From positions 1-64,000 of the forward strand of contig NZ_JAKILU010000007.1 of assembly GCF_023283485.1 (NCBI RefSeq): 64,000 nt of DNA, given 5' to 3'. Below the pieces are notes generated by a model. The model was not told the origin of the DNA. It ran no database searches and was given only the letters and a program-made list of their open reading frames with translations. This document shows positions 8,583 through 17,788 of the stretch, one piece after another (position 1 is the first letter of the stretch; each line of letters starts with the position of its first letter). A program made the translations under genes and the position numbers. The DNA comes from Shewanella glacialipiscicola (GTDB lineage: Bacteria > Pseudomonadota > Gammaproteobacteria > Enterobacterales > Shewanellaceae).

Positions 8583-9017
8583 ATGGACTACACGACTCAA
8601 GATTTATGGCAATGTTACCAATCACCGTTATTTTTGCTAACTCAATCATTATCCAGTAATTTTTCTTTTGCTATTATTACCGCTCATAATCCTACCGCTA
8701 TGCTCCTTAGCCCCAGTCAAAACCGTTTACTCGATCGTCAGTTACTGCGTGAAATTGAATTACTCGGTAGCCCTTATCGTGCTTTAGTGGGCGCTGCGCC
8801 GGATTTATCTCATATGGAAAAAAGCTGGGCGGTGTTTATTGATAGAACCATGGCACTGCAATTGGGTAAAAAATTTAATCAATACGCGATTTATATTGTT
8901 GAGCAAGGCGATGTGAGCTTAGTGCCTTGTCTTTTACACGGGCATGATGAAGTGTGTTTGGGTAAATTTAGCGATCGGGTCAGGTTAGTGTCTGAACTAC
9001 CCGATATGAGAAATTAA
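8583..9017 (+). CDS. DUF3293 domain-containing protein
   Basis: A 144-residue soluble protein that I place in the DUF3293 family, widespread in gamma-proteobacteria and without a known function. Family-like features are the SFAIITAHNPTA start of the domain, the NRLLDRQLLREIE helix and the C-terminal KFNQYAIYIVEQGDVSLV strand region. No catalytic motif can be named. It stands alone downstream of a perfect CRP site, so catabolite-type control is plausible. The ATG fits the family N-terminus. Confidence 0.75.
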   Translation: MDYTTQDLWQCYQSPLFLLTQSLSSNFSFAIITAHNPTAMLLSPSQNRLLDRQLLREIELLGSPYRALVGAAPDLSHMEKSWAVFIDRTMALQLGKKFNQYAIYIVEQGDVSLVPCLLHGHDEVCLGKFSDRVRLVSELPDMRN

Positions 9018-9126
9018 ACCTGCTATTTTTAAACGATTTTATGTGATTTTTCATTTGTGATGAAATTAGCATTGACTTCATTAGGGGTTTATTGCTACTT
9101 TTTTCGTCCCTTTCCTTGGAAAGGAA

Positions 9127-9291
9127 CAGAAGAGGAGCGTTAACTAGGTAGTCGGTCAGAGGAGCACAAACTCCAGTGATGACCGATGAGGGAGATTAAC
9201 GCCGAGGCATAGATATGGTTGTTGCATGTTTATGTCGGTCGCTCGGGCTGAATCCTGACGATTGTCACCTGTAATTGGTGGAGAGCTTCTG
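9127..9291 (+). promoter_or_regulatory. Lysine riboswitch (L box) upstream of lysC
   Basis: The leader matches the E. coli lysC lysine riboswitch in order: AGAAGAGGAGCG, a GTCGGTCAGAGGAGC/GATGACCGATGAGGG arm, GCCGAGGC, GGGCTGAATCC and TTGTCACC. It is closed by CAGAAG (9127-9132) pairing with CTTCTG (9286-9291). The next 150 bases hold further hairpins (for example GGTGC...GCACC at 9319-9339) that could form the expression platform. Lysine binding should lower expression of the aspartokinase. Confidence 0.92.
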
Positions 9292-9445
9292 GTGACGATT
9301 GCTGTTTCCCTCAATTGGGGTGCGTTATCATTGAGCACCAGGCTCTTCGAACGAAGTCAGTTCGGAGTGTAATCATGTTAGTTAATCAATATCTTATTCA
9401 ATCTGCTGTTATTTCTCGCCCTACGTGTTTCGCGGAGGTGCGCTA

Positions 9446-10801
9446 ATGTCCCTCGTTGTCGCAAAATTTGGTGGCACTTCCGTCGCCGATTATGGTGCTA
9501 TGAATCGTTGTGCTGACATAGTGTTAGCCAATCCTAATTGTCGTTTGGTCGTGGTCAGTGCTTCAAGCGGTGTCACTAATTTATTAGTCGAATTGACCCA
9601 AGAATCGATTAATGACGATGGCCGTTTACAGCGATTAAAACAAATTGCCCAAATCCAATACGCTATTTTAGATAAGCTCGGCCGTCCTAATGATGTGGCT
9701 GCCACATTAGATAAATTGCTAAGCCGCATGGCGGTATTAAGCGAAGTCCTCGCGACACAACGCAGCAAAGCCACGGTAGATGAACTGTTGTCCCTTGGTG
9801 AGCAATGTTCTTCGCTACTCTTTGCTGCAGTGATCCGTGAGAAAGGTGTTAACTCGAGTGCATTTGATGTACGCCAAGTGTTACGTACCGACAGCCATTT
9901 TGGCCGTGCTGAACCACAAATAGAACACATAGCGACCCTATCACGGGATTATTTACAGCCATTATTGGCTGAGCAAGTCATTGTGACTCAAGGTTTTATC
10001 GGTGCAGATGATGCTGGCCAGACGACGACATTAGGCCGTGGCGGTAGTGATTATTCTGCCGCATTATTGGCTGAAGCCCTGCGTGCATCAGCTGTTGAGA
10101 TTTGGACCGATGTTGCGGGGATTTATACCACCGATCCTCGCCTTGCGCCAAATGCATTTCCGATTGCCGAGATAAGCTTCAACGAAGCCGCTGAAATGGC
10201 CACCTTTGGCGCCAAAGTATTGCACCCTGCGACGATTCTTCCTGCCGTGCGTCAGCAAATTCAAGTGTTTGTGGGCTCAAGTAAAGAGCCTGAAAAAGGC
10301 GGTACTTGGATACGCCATCAAGTAGAAGATGCGCCCATTTTCCGGGCTGTGGCATTGCGCCGCGATCAAACTCTGTTGAATCTTCATAGCTTACAAATGC
10401 TGCATGCTCAGGGCTTTTTGGCTGAAACCTTTGCGACATTAGCGCGACATAAAATCAGTGTCGATTTAATTACCACCTCAGAAGTGAACGTGTCATTGAC
10501 GCTGGATAAAACTGGCTCAGATTCAAGCGGTCAAGGGCTATTGAGTGAATCACTGCTGCAAGAGTTATCACAACATTGTCGTGTACGTGTTGAAGATGGC
10601 TTGGCTTTAGTGGCGATTATTGGTAACCGTATTGCGACGACGCCGGGTATTTGTCGACGCGTATTTGAAGTGTTAGAACCTCACAATGTAAGAATGATTT
10701 GCCAAGGCGCTAGCCCACATAACCTGTGTGTATTAGTCGCAGAAGCGGAAGCGGCGCAAGTGGTTAAATCGCTGCACCAAAATCTGTTCGAAGGCGTTTA
10801 A
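9446..10801 (+). CDS. lysC: Lysine-sensitive aspartokinase III
   Basis: This 451-residue monofunctional aspartokinase catalyses the first step of the aspartate pathway to lysine, methionine, threonine and diaminopimelate. KFGGTSV at the N-terminus, TLGRGGSDYSAALLAEAL (about residues 195-215) and EIWTDVAGIYTTDPR form the kinase site; tandem ACT domains follow from about residue 300. The start at 9446 is set by GGAGGTG just upstream and by family length (E. coli LysC 449); an in-frame GTG at 9425 is too early. The upstream lysine riboswitch supports the LysC assignment rather than ThrA- or MetL-type. One base separates it from the next gene. Confidence 0.96.
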   Translation: MSLVVAKFGGTSVADYGAMNRCADIVLANPNCRLVVVSASSGVTNLLVELTQESINDDGRLQRLKQIAQIQYAILDKLGRPNDVAATLDKLLSRMAVLSEVLATQRSKATVDELLSLGEQCSSLLFAAVIREKGVNSSAFDVRQVLRTDSHFGRAEPQIEHIATLSRDYLQPLLAEQVIVTQGFIGADDAGQTTTLGRGGSDYSAALLAEALRASAVEIWTDVAGIYTTDPRLAPNAFPIAEISFNEAAEMATFGAKVLHPATILPAVRQQIQVFVGSSKEPEKGGTWIRHQVEDAPIFRAVALRRDQTLLNLHSLQMLHAQGFLAETFATLARHKISVDLITTSEVNVSLTLDKTGSDSSGQGLLSESLLQELSQHCRVRVEDGLALVAIIGNRIATTPGICRRVFEVLEPHNVRMICQGASPHNLCVLVAEAEAAQVVKSLHQNLFEGV

Positions 10802-10802
10802 T

Positions 10803-11924
10803 ATGTTGCCGACAACATCGTCTCTGCAAATAGGGGAGCTTGCCGCAGGGCAGGCGCTCACTATCCCTATTTACCATTTTAAGCCGAGCGCCGATAAGGC
10901 AACCGGCCCAAAAGTGTATATTCAGGCCAATGTGCACGGTGCTGAGGTGCAAGGTAATGCGGTGATTTATCAGCTGATGAAGCAGCTTGAACACTGTGAT
11001 ATTCGCGGCGAAATTACGTTAGTGCCACTGGCTAATCCACTGGGAATTAACCAAAAAAGTGGTGAGTTTACCCTTGGCCGTTTTGACCCTATTACGGGAG
11101 CAAACTGGAATCGTGAGTATTTGAATCACGCTATTGATTTGCCTACTTGGTATCGCGAACATGCCAATTTGAGTGACAGCGAGCTGATTCAAGCCTATCG
11201 CAGTACGTTAATTGAAGCCTGTCAGCAAAAATTGCTGTATGAATGGGGTATTACCACTGGCCATCGGCTTGCAGTCAACTTGCAAATTATGGCCCACTGC
11301 GCCGATATCGTGCTCGATTTACACACAGGCCCTAAGTCCTGTAAACATTTGTATTGTCCTGAATATGACTTAGCCGCTGCCCAGTTTTTATCGATTCCTT
11401 ACACGTTGGTAATCCCCAATAGTTTTGGCGGTGCTATGGATGAAGCGGCATTTTGTCCTTGGTGGCAATTGAGTGATGTTGCTAAGTCGCAGGGACGGGA
11501 TTTAGCCGTTGCAGTGTCGGCATTAACCTTAGAGTTAGCGAGCCAAGAGCGAGTGTGTCTTGAGGATGCACGACTGGATGCCCAAGGTATTTTGGCGTAT
11601 TTGAGCCATCGAGGCGTGATTGCGCAAACCGTAGCCCCCGTCAAAATGCCGCGTTTTGGCTGTTATCTTAAAGACTATAAAAAGTATCATGCGCCCAGTG
11701 CTGGTTTAGTGGAATATCTCGCGGCCGTTGGTGAGCCATTGGCGGCGGGACAACCATTAGTGAATATATTGCGAATGGATTTATACGGCACTGTGGATGA
11801 ACTTAAAAGCTTGAGTTTGCCGCAATATTGCGTGCCTATTTTACACTTTGCTTCGGCATCCGTGCATCAAGGGACTGAGCTTTACAAAGTCATGACTCAT
11901 GTGTTCGAGTTACCCGCAACATAA
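10803..11924 (+). CDS. Succinylglutamate desuccinylase/aspartoacylase-family protein (M14-like)
   Basis: A zinc-dependent deacylase or carboxypeptidase-like enzyme of 373 residues. The zinc ligands are seen in NVHGAEVQGN (His, Glu near residues 42-45) and in DIVLDLHTGP (His near 165). It is larger than AstE proper and belongs to the uncharacterised AstE/AspA-like subgroup, so the substrate is unknown; N-acyl amino acids are likely. It starts one base after the lysC stop and must share the lysine-riboswitch transcript, which hints at a role in lysine or aspartate-family metabolism. A strong terminator follows. Confidence 0.85.
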   Translation: MLPTTSSLQIGELAAGQALTIPIYHFKPSADKATGPKVYIQANVHGAEVQGNAVIYQLMKQLEHCDIRGEITLVPLANPLGINQKSGEFTLGRFDPITGANWNREYLNHAIDLPTWYREHANLSDSELIQAYRSTLIEACQQKLLYEWGITTGHRLAVNLQIMAHCADIVLDLHTGPKSCKHLYCPEYDLAAAQFLSIPYTLVIPNSFGGAMDEAAFCPWWQLSDVAKSQGRDLAVAVSALTLELASQERVCLEDARLDAQGILAYLSHRGVIAQTVAPVKMPRFGCYLKDYKKYHAPSAGLVEYLAAVGEPLAAGQPLVNILRMDLYGTVDELKSLSLPQYCVPILHFASASVHQGTELYKVMTHVFELPAT

Positions 11925-11942
11925 TACCTAATATCGGTAATA

Positions 11943-11974
11943 AACAACGCCAATCTTAATCGATTGGCGTTGTT
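11943..11974. terminator. Bidirectional terminator between the deacylase gene and zntB
   Basis: A 13-bp stem of AACAACGCCAATC and its complement with a 6-base loop, flanked by A/T-rich DNA, serves both convergent genes. Confidence 0.85.
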
Positions 11975-11987
11975 GTTATTGGGGTGG

Positions 11988-12965
11988 CTATAACCATTTA
12001 AATCGATAAAACAGCGCCATTTGCAGCGCAACGAGTGAGATTAATATGCCGCAGAAGGTAGTAAAGGCCCAGATATTGTCCGCGCCCGGTATGCCACCAA
12101 TATTGACCCCGAGTAAACCCGTTAAAAAGCCCAACGGCAAGAAGATTGCCGATACTAAAGATAAGAAATATAAGCGTTTATTCAGTTGCTCTGATTGTTG
12201 GCTGAGTAATTCTTCTTGAGTCACATTGGCCCTATCGCGCAGGGCATCGAGATCTTCTATCGTGCGGATAAGCTTATCGTTTATTTCCCTGAGTTTGAGT
12301 CTTTCAGTATCAGTAAATAGACTGAATTGTTCTGCAATCATTTTTGAGAAAGCTTCTCGCTGCGGGGCTAAATAGCGGCGAATAGCCACTGTTTGACGAC
12401 GTAACTCGGCGATGTCGGTACGCAAATCCTTTACATTACCCGAGACAACCAACTCTTCTAAATCAGACAGTTGCTCTTCGAGCTTATCGATAAATTCGAC
12501 TTTTCGATTGGTGAGCCGCTCACACACGGCAACGATAAAATCGCCTGTCGTTGTCGGGCCAGAGCCTTCAATGATTAATTCCGCCACATCTTTTACTGAT
12601 TGCAACTCGCGATCGCAGGTCGAAATAATCCGCTGCTTATCGGCGAAGATACGTACAGCTATCATGTCTTCGGGAGCTGAATTGGGGTTGAGGTTAATTC
12701 CCCGTAATGCCAGTAATATCCCCTCGTCAGCAATGACGGCGCGGGGGCGAGTATCTTGTGCCAGTAGAGCATCACTCTCGACCTTTGGCAGGCCGCTATT
12801 GAGTATCCAATGGCGCGCTTTTTTATTGCGATAGCGAAGATGCAACCAGAGTAAGCCATCCTTGGGGTCCCATTCCTCAATTTGTTCTAGGCTTAAGGTC
12901 GTACCCGCTTGGGCACCGCTAAGCACTAAACTGTAGATAAATCCATCGTGCATATCGCATTCCAT
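11988..12965 (-). CDS. zntB: Zinc transporter ZntB (CorA family)
   Basis: An inner-membrane metal-ion transporter of 325 residues. A large cytoplasmic N-terminal domain with a long coiled helix (about residues 150-260) precedes two C-terminal membrane segments. The loop between them starts GVNIGGIPG instead of the GMN of CorA, the pattern seen in ZntB proteins; ZntB moves Zn2+ (efflux or proton-linked uptake, debated). The start is ambiguous: the ATG at 12965 or the ATG four codons later. Monocistronic, convergent with the lysC operon. Confidence 0.9.
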   Translation of the reverse strand: MECDMHDGFIYSLVLSGAQAGTTLSLEQIEEWDPKDGLLWLHLRYRNKKARHWILNSGLPKVESDALLAQDTRPRAVIADEGILLALRGINLNPNSAPEDMIAVRIFADKQRIISTCDRELQSVKDVAELIIEGSGPTTTGDFIVAVCERLTNRKVEFIDKLEEQLSDLEELVVSGNVKDLRTDIAELRRQTVAIRRYLAPQREAFSKMIAEQFSLFTDTERLKLREINDKLIRTIEDLDALRDRANVTQEELLSQQSEQLNKRLYFLSLVSAIFLPLGFLTGLLGVNIGGIPGADNIWAFTTFCGILISLVALQMALFYRFKWL

Positions 12966-13150
12966 TTAACTTTCAAAATCATGCAAACAAGCTAACTGAT
13001 TTTACGACGAAAATGAAGTCAGTACTTACGTGCAGTAGTAAGAGGTCAATATCAACACACATAAATCTGATATGCAGACTGAAGCTAAGCAACTTAGCTG
13101 TGGATAGGTTAAAATTAGCCTGAGTAGGCTTAACATAAAGAGACCATCAA

Positions 13151-13525
13151 ATGGAATTCGAATTTCGGCGTAATAGTTTAACGGGCACTTTTTTAGCCAG
13201 TTTCAGCATGGATCATGAAGTGCTTGGACAATGGTTTACGGAAGAGTTAGGGCCTGATTTAGCCAAAATTCAGCAAGTATTGGATGTGATTAAGGAAATT
13301 CAAAACGATAAACTGGGCTCATGGCGTCTGGTTGGTAATGATTTTACTTTAGAGTTAGAGCGTGAGCAGGCGCGAGTTTTTGCTAATACCTTAGGGTTTG
13401 AGCAAGAATATGAGTTAGAAGAGGCTATGTCGCTTTATGATGCCGAGTCTGAAGCCTATTGCGGGCTGGAGGATTTTGAGCAAGTGTTATTGAGCTGGGG
13501 ACAGTTCGTTGAGAAAGGCCTGTAA
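13151..13525 (+). CDS. yacL: YacL family protein (UPF0231)
   Basis: A 124-residue acidic cytoplasmic protein similar to E. coli YacL over its whole length: MEFEFRRNSLTG, SMDHEVLGQWFTEE, a central ANTLGFEQEYELEEAM and the C-terminal YCGLEDFEQVL. Function unknown. The gene stands alone and ends at a strong shared terminator. Confidence 0.9.
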   Translation: MEFEFRRNSLTGTFLASFSMDHEVLGQWFTEELGPDLAKIQQVLDVIKEIQNDKLGSWRLVGNDFTLELEREQARVFANTLGFEQEYELEEAMSLYDAESEAYCGLEDFEQVLLSWGQFVEKGL

Positions 13526-13561
13526 TCATTTATTGAAGCGCTATATTGAGTCTGCTCTAAA

Positions 13562-13591
13562 AATAAAGGCAATCAGGTGATTGCCTTTATT
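13562..13591. terminator. Bidirectional terminator between yacL and narP
   Basis: A 13-bp stem AATAAAGGCAATC with its complement around the loop AGGT, A/T-flanked on both sides. Confidence 0.85.
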
Positions 13592-13623
13592 TTACGTGTT
13601 ATCGCAAGTGAATACTCAAGATA

Positions 13624-14253
13624 TTATTGATTTAGGTAGCGCACAGCCATTTCGGTTCTCGATTTGGCATTGGCTTTACGCAGTAGGTTTTTCACGTGTA
13701 CTTTGACCGTGCCTTCGCTAATGTGTAAATGCTCTGAAATCATTCGATTACTTAATCCTTCTGCCAGTTGCTCCAATATTTGCAGCTCCCTTGGGGTTAG
13801 GGTCGTAATCCATTCTTGCTCATCGGTAGCATCTTTTAATTCGTAAAGATATTCCTCAACTTCTTCGCTTATTACCCTGTGGCCAAGCATGGCATTTTTG
13901 AGTTTTTCGAGCAGTAAGTCTGGCTCAGTATCTTTGAGTAAATAGCCATCGGCACCTGCGCGTAGTAACCTGGTAACATCTTGTTTTGCATCGGAAACCG
14001 TGAGTATCACTATGCGTGAAGTCACACCTTCTTGGCGCATCGCGTTGAGGGTATCAAGGCCTGTCATGCCTTTCATATTCAGGTCGAGCAAGATGATATC
14101 GGGCTCATCGGTGGCGACGGCGGTTAATGCATCTAAACCGCTACCGGCTTCACCAAATAGGCTGAAATCAGTATCTGAGGCGATGAGCTGACAGATACCT
14201 TTACGTAAAAGAGGATGGTCATCGACCACCAAAACAGAATAAGGTTTACCCAT
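13624..14253 (-). CDS. narP: Nitrate/nitrite response regulator NarP
   Basis: A NarL/FixJ-type regulator of 209 residues. The receiver domain has the DD pair at 11-12, Asp57 in ILLDLNMKGM and a Lys in YLLKDTEP. The C-terminal LuxR-type helix-turn-helix reads LTPRELQILEQLAEGLSN...ISEGTVKVHVKNLLRKA. It overlaps the end of narQ by 8 bases, so the pair is one operon and probably one signalling couple. It is divergent from nrfA, whose promoter has a matching 7-2-7 site. NarP rather than NarL is assigned because the partner is a NarQ-type kinase. Confidence 0.92.
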   Translation of the reverse strand: MGKPYSVLVVDDHPLLRKGICQLIASDTDFSLFGEAGSGLDALTAVATDEPDIILLDLNMKGMTGLDTLNAMRQEGVTSRIVILTVSDAKQDVTRLLRAGADGYLLKDTEPDLLLEKLKNAMLGHRVISEEVEEYLYELKDATDEQEWITTLTPRELQILEQLAEGLSNRMISEHLHISEGTVKVHVKNLLRKANAKSRTEMAVRYLNQ

Positions 14254-16063
14254 TTGAAGGCTCCTGTTGAGAGGGAAAAATAAGCGTCACTCTAGTGCCT
14301 ATTGAGCCGTTGGCATACTGCGTTGGGCCTAATGGATTATCGGGGCTGAGTGCACCTGCTTGTTTACTACATCCTTGCCCAATAGCTGTTGTTTCTGAAT
14401 CGAAGTGAGTGGGCGCGTTATCACTAAAAATAACCCTACCAGAGAGTTTGCTCGCTCGCTCGTGCATAATCCCTATGCCAAAATGTTGATCTCGTTCTTT
14501 TAAATATTTGAGACCTATGCCGTTATCGCACACATTGATATTGACCATACCATGTTCATCTTTATAACAACGTATGTTAATTAGGCTTGCGTTGGCGTGT
14601 TTAATGGCATTGAGTGTGGCTTCTCGCGTGATTTGTAATATGTGGATATGTTGCTTTGCCTCAAGCCATTGTGGCGCCAGTTTATAGTCTAAAGTGATCT
14701 TGATCTCTGTCTTTGCTCTAAGTTGCTCAAGCATGGCTTCTAGGGCACTTTTCAGATCAGGCTCTTTGATTGTTAATCTAAAAGTGGAGAGTAACTCCCG
14801 GAGCTGCGCATAGGCAGTGCTCACCCCTTCGTTGATTTCGGTGAGTTGATTTTCAACTGCAGGGCTGCGGCAACTGTAATCTAAGTTTTTACGCAGTAAA
14901 CTAATTTGGATTTTTAAGAAAGACAACACTTGTCCAAGGGAATCATGTAATTCCCGGGCAATTACGCCGCGCTCTTCCATTAGGGCTAATTGCTGTCTCT
15001 GTTCTGTCGCATTGTGGATCACAATAGAGCGGTTGAGCATAATGGCGAAATTACTAAAAAGTGCAATATTAGGCGCTTGGTCAGAGATCAGCTCTAAATA
15101 ACCTAGATTAGCTTGCTCAAATTGCAGTGGGAAACGCGTACTATCTTGTGGTGTGTTGGGCCAGCCGCCATCGGCTTCAATCACCTCAATCTCTTGTTCG
15201 GGATACTGAATAATGAGTCGTAAATAATCGAGTGATTCATAATCTTTTAGCTGATTTAGCGCGGCTTTTAATGCTTTGTAATCAAGTTTATTCGCATTTA
15301 GTGTGATTAGATTATCATACAAAAATGCCAGCTCGTTATTGGCCCGAGTGAGTGCCAAGGTTTTTTCAGTTACTTGAGACTCTAAATTACCATACAGAGT
15401 CGCGAGTTCTTTAGCGGTCTTTTGTAGCGCATTTTTTAATGCCGTGAGTTCAATATATTCAGTTTCGGGCATTTCAATTTCAAAATTACCCTTTGAAATG
15501 GTATTTGCCGATTCCATGAGTTTTTGTAGCGGGATCACCACTTTTTTGCGAGTAAAGCGTACGGCGACAAAGGCAATAATTAACATTAGACCTAAGCCTA
15601 AAATTTGACTGACGGCAAGTAACTTAAGTTTAAAGGCGGCGTGCTGCTCCATTTCGAGTACCAATAAATTGATGGTATCGACAAAGTCCTTTAAAGACGT
15701 CACATAATCGCGTGAGTTTTCCTGCTCTATGTAGTGTTTCATCACTAACCATTTATCGACTACGAGTTGATATTGGTTGGCAATTTTTGGCTGGCTTAAC
15801 CAGCCCGTTGCAGGCTGTAATGCTTCAGAGTGTAAGGTATTTTCAAACTCTATTATTTTTTGCTGGGCATTATCGCTACCTGCATTGGCATAGAACATCA
15901 GTCGGTAACTTTGCATGCGTAGCGATCCAGAAGCGTTAATGGCTTTGGCATCGCCCAAACTGTAAGACAAATTGATGATAGCAAAGGTCGATAAACTACT
16001 CGAAAGCAGAATAAGTACTAACATTAACCCTAATATTTTTGAGGTAAGACTACCTCGCTTCAT
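14246..16063 (-). CDS. narQ: Nitrate/nitrite sensor histidine kinase NarQ
   Basis: A membrane sensor kinase of about 605 residues. The first membrane helix is followed by the nitrate-binding P-box AINASGSLRMQSYRL in the periplasmic part, a second helix, HAMP, a GAF-like/central region, then a HisKA_3 domain with the phospho-acceptor His in ARELHDSLGQ (about residue 373) and a GHKL ATPase with DNGIGL. I prefer the ATG at 16063 because GCGGAA lies upstream; five codons earlier an ATG lacks a ribosome binding site. It phosphorylates NarP in response to nitrate or nitrite. The C-terminus carries a low-similarity insert between GHKL motifs and the end. Confidence 0.92.
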   Translation of the reverse strand: MKRGSLTSKILGLMLVLILLSSSLSTFAIINLSYSLGDAKAINASGSLRMQSYRLMFYANAGSDNAQQKIIEFENTLHSEALQPATGWLSQPKIANQYQLVVDKWLVMKHYIEQENSRDYVTSLKDFVDTINLLVLEMEQHAAFKLKLLAVSQILGLGLMLIIAFVAVRFTRKKVVIPLQKLMESANTISKGNFEIEMPETEYIELTALKNALQKTAKELATLYGNLESQVTEKTLALTRANNELAFLYDNLITLNANKLDYKALKAALNQLKDYESLDYLRLIIQYPEQEIEVIEADGGWPNTPQDSTRFPLQFEQANLGYLELISDQAPNIALFSNFAIMLNRSIVIHNATEQRQQLALMEERGVIARELHDSLGQVLSFLKIQISLLRKNLDYSCRSPAVENQLTEINEGVSTAYAQLRELLSTFRLTIKEPDLKSALEAMLEQLRAKTEIKITLDYKLAPQWLEAKQHIHILQITREATLNAIKHANASLINIRCYKDEHGMVNINVCDNGIGLKYLKERDQHFGIGIMHERASKLSGRVIFSDNAPTHFDSETTAIGQGCSKQAGALSPDNPLGPTQYANGSIGTRVTLIFPSQQEPSNG

Positions 16064-16183
16064 TATTCCGCTGTCCATCAGGTGCCCACTGTTGTTGCCG
16101 CGTTTTGCAGTGGTTTTTACATTAGAAAATAATGTAATACATTAACAAAAACACAAAAATGTGAACAACAACACTATTACATT

Positions 16184-16226
16184 TTGATCTAGCGCAAACT
16201 TCACACTATATACTCACTAAGAGGTA
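16184..16226 (+). promoter_or_regulatory. nrfA control region: FNR-like site and NarP 7-2-7 site
   Basis: TTGATCTAGCGCAA (16184-16197) resembles an FNR/EtrA box, with one good half-site and one degenerate. TACTCAC-TA-AGAGGTA (16211-16226) fits the NarP/NarL inverted heptamers TACYYMT with a 2-base spacer, differing at one base in the left half. Both lie upstream of nrfA and within the narQP-nrfA divergent region. Confidence 0.5.
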
Positions 16227-16304
16227 TGTCTTTGGAGGTGGGAAGTCATTAAATTTGACCATGGAGATGTCGTATTTATAACAATAATGCAACGCGGAGA
16301 TAAG

Positions 16305-17708
16305 ATGATGAAGAAGATGACAGGTAAGTCCTTTGCATTGAGTGCATTGGTTGCCGCCAGCTTCATGGCGGCGAGCGCAATGGCGAGTGACAAGACTGAG
16401 CCTCGTAACGAAGTTTATAAAGATAAGTTTGCTAATCAATATAGTAGCTGGCATGACACGGATAAAAGTGAAGAGATAGTTGATGCGCTTGCCCAAGACC
16501 CCAATATGGTGATCTTATGGGCGGGTTATGGTTTTGCTAAAGATTATAATGCGCCACGTGGTCACATGTATGCGATAACCGATATGCGTAATACTCTACG
16601 TACAGGTGCCCCCGCAGATGCAGAAGATGGTCCAATGCCTATGGCATGCTGGAGCTGTAAGAGCCCTGATGTACCTCGTATGATTGAGGAGCAAGGCGAA
16701 GACGGTTATTTCAAAGGTAAGTGGGCTAAGGGTGGCCCTGAAGTGACTAACGCTATTGGCTGTGGTGATTGCCATGAAAAAGGTTCTCCAAAGTTGCGTA
16801 TTTCACGCCCTTATGCAGAACGTGCTTTTGAAGCGATAGGTACACCTTTTAGCAAGGCTTCAAAACAAGATAAAGAGTCAATGGTTTGTGGTCAGTGCCA
16901 CGTTGAATATTATTTTGAGAAAACCGAAGATAGAAAGAATTTTGTTAAATTCCCATGGGATATGGGAATGACAGTTGACAAAATGGAAGTCTATTATGAC
17001 TCAATCCAATTTTCAGATTGGACACATGCTCTTTCTAAAACCCCTATGCTAAAAGCTCAGCATCCTGAGTATGAAACGTGGAAAATGGGCATTCACGGTA
17101 TGAATAACGTGAGTTGTGTTGATTGCCACATGCCAAAAGTGACCAGTGCAGCAGGTAAGAAGTTTACCGATCATAAAGTGGGTAATCCATTTGACCGTTT
17201 TGAAGAAACGTGTGCCACTTGCCACAACCAAACTAAAGAGTTTTTAGTCGGTGTGACGAATGAGCGTAAAGCCAAAGTTAAAGAAATGAAGTTGAAAGCG
17301 GAAGATCAATTAGTCAAAGCACACTTTGAAGCTGCTGCGGCTTGGAAAGCTGGCGCAACTGAAGAAGAAATGAAACCAATTTTGACTGATATCCGTCACT
17401 CACAATGGCGTTGGGACTTAGCTATTGCGTCTCACGGCGTAGCGGCTCATGCTCCGGAAGAAGCACTGCGTATGCTGGGAACATCAGTCAATAAAGCTGC
17501 TGATGCGCGGGTTAAGTTAGCGCAGTTACTGGGTAAAAAAGGCATCACAGATCCAGTGGCCGTTCCAGATATTTCGACTAAAGCTAAAGCACAAGCTGTA
17601 TTAGGTATGGACATGGAAAAAATGAATGTAGAGAAAGAAGCATTCAAGAAAAACGTGTTACCTAAGTGGGATGAAGAAGCTAAAAAACGCGAAGCAACCT
17701 ACAAATAA
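16305..17708 (+). CDS. nrfA: Ammonia-forming cytochrome c nitrite reductase NrfA
   Basis: A periplasmic pentahaem enzyme of 467 residues that reduces nitrite to ammonium with six electrons. The signal peptide ends in ASAMA before SDKTEP. The active-site haem motif is CWSCK (115-119), with lysine as ligand; the other haems are CGDCH (153-157), CGQCH (195-199), CVDCH (271-275) and CATCH (303-307). MGIHG supplies the distal-side His near 264. The start at 16305 follows GCGGAGA and matches the very similar S. oneidensis protein as I recall it. No nrfBCD partners follow; Shewanella is known to feed NrfA from CymA. Confidence 0.98.
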   Translation: MMKKMTGKSFALSALVAASFMAASAMASDKTEPRNEVYKDKFANQYSSWHDTDKSEEIVDALAQDPNMVILWAGYGFAKDYNAPRGHMYAITDMRNTLRTGAPADAEDGPMPMACWSCKSPDVPRMIEEQGEDGYFKGKWAKGGPEVTNAIGCGDCHEKGSPKLRISRPYAERAFEAIGTPFSKASKQDKESMVCGQCHVEYYFEKTEDRKNFVKFPWDMGMTVDKMEVYYDSIQFSDWTHALSKTPMLKAQHPEYETWKMGIHGMNNVSCVDCHMPKVTSAAGKKFTDHKVGNPFDRFEETCATCHNQTKEFLVGVTNERKAKVKEMKLKAEDQLVKAHFEAAAAWKAGATEEEMKPILTDIRHSQWRWDLAIASHGVAAHAPEEALRMLGTSVNKAADARVKLAQLLGKKGITDPVAVPDISTKAKAQAVLGMDMEKMNVEKEAFKKNVLPKWDEEAKKREATYK

Positions 17709-17745
17709 TCAGTCATATTTTAAACTGAGTTAACCACACTCAACT

Positions 17746-17773
17746 AAAAAGCCCTCAATATTGAGGGCTTTTT
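17746..17773. terminator. Bidirectional terminator after nrfA
   Basis: A perfect 28-bp palindrome (AAAAAGCCCTCAAT and complement) flanked by A and T runs, shared with the convergent hydrolase gene. Confidence 0.9.
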
Positions 17774-17788
17774 TATTGGGTATAAAGC

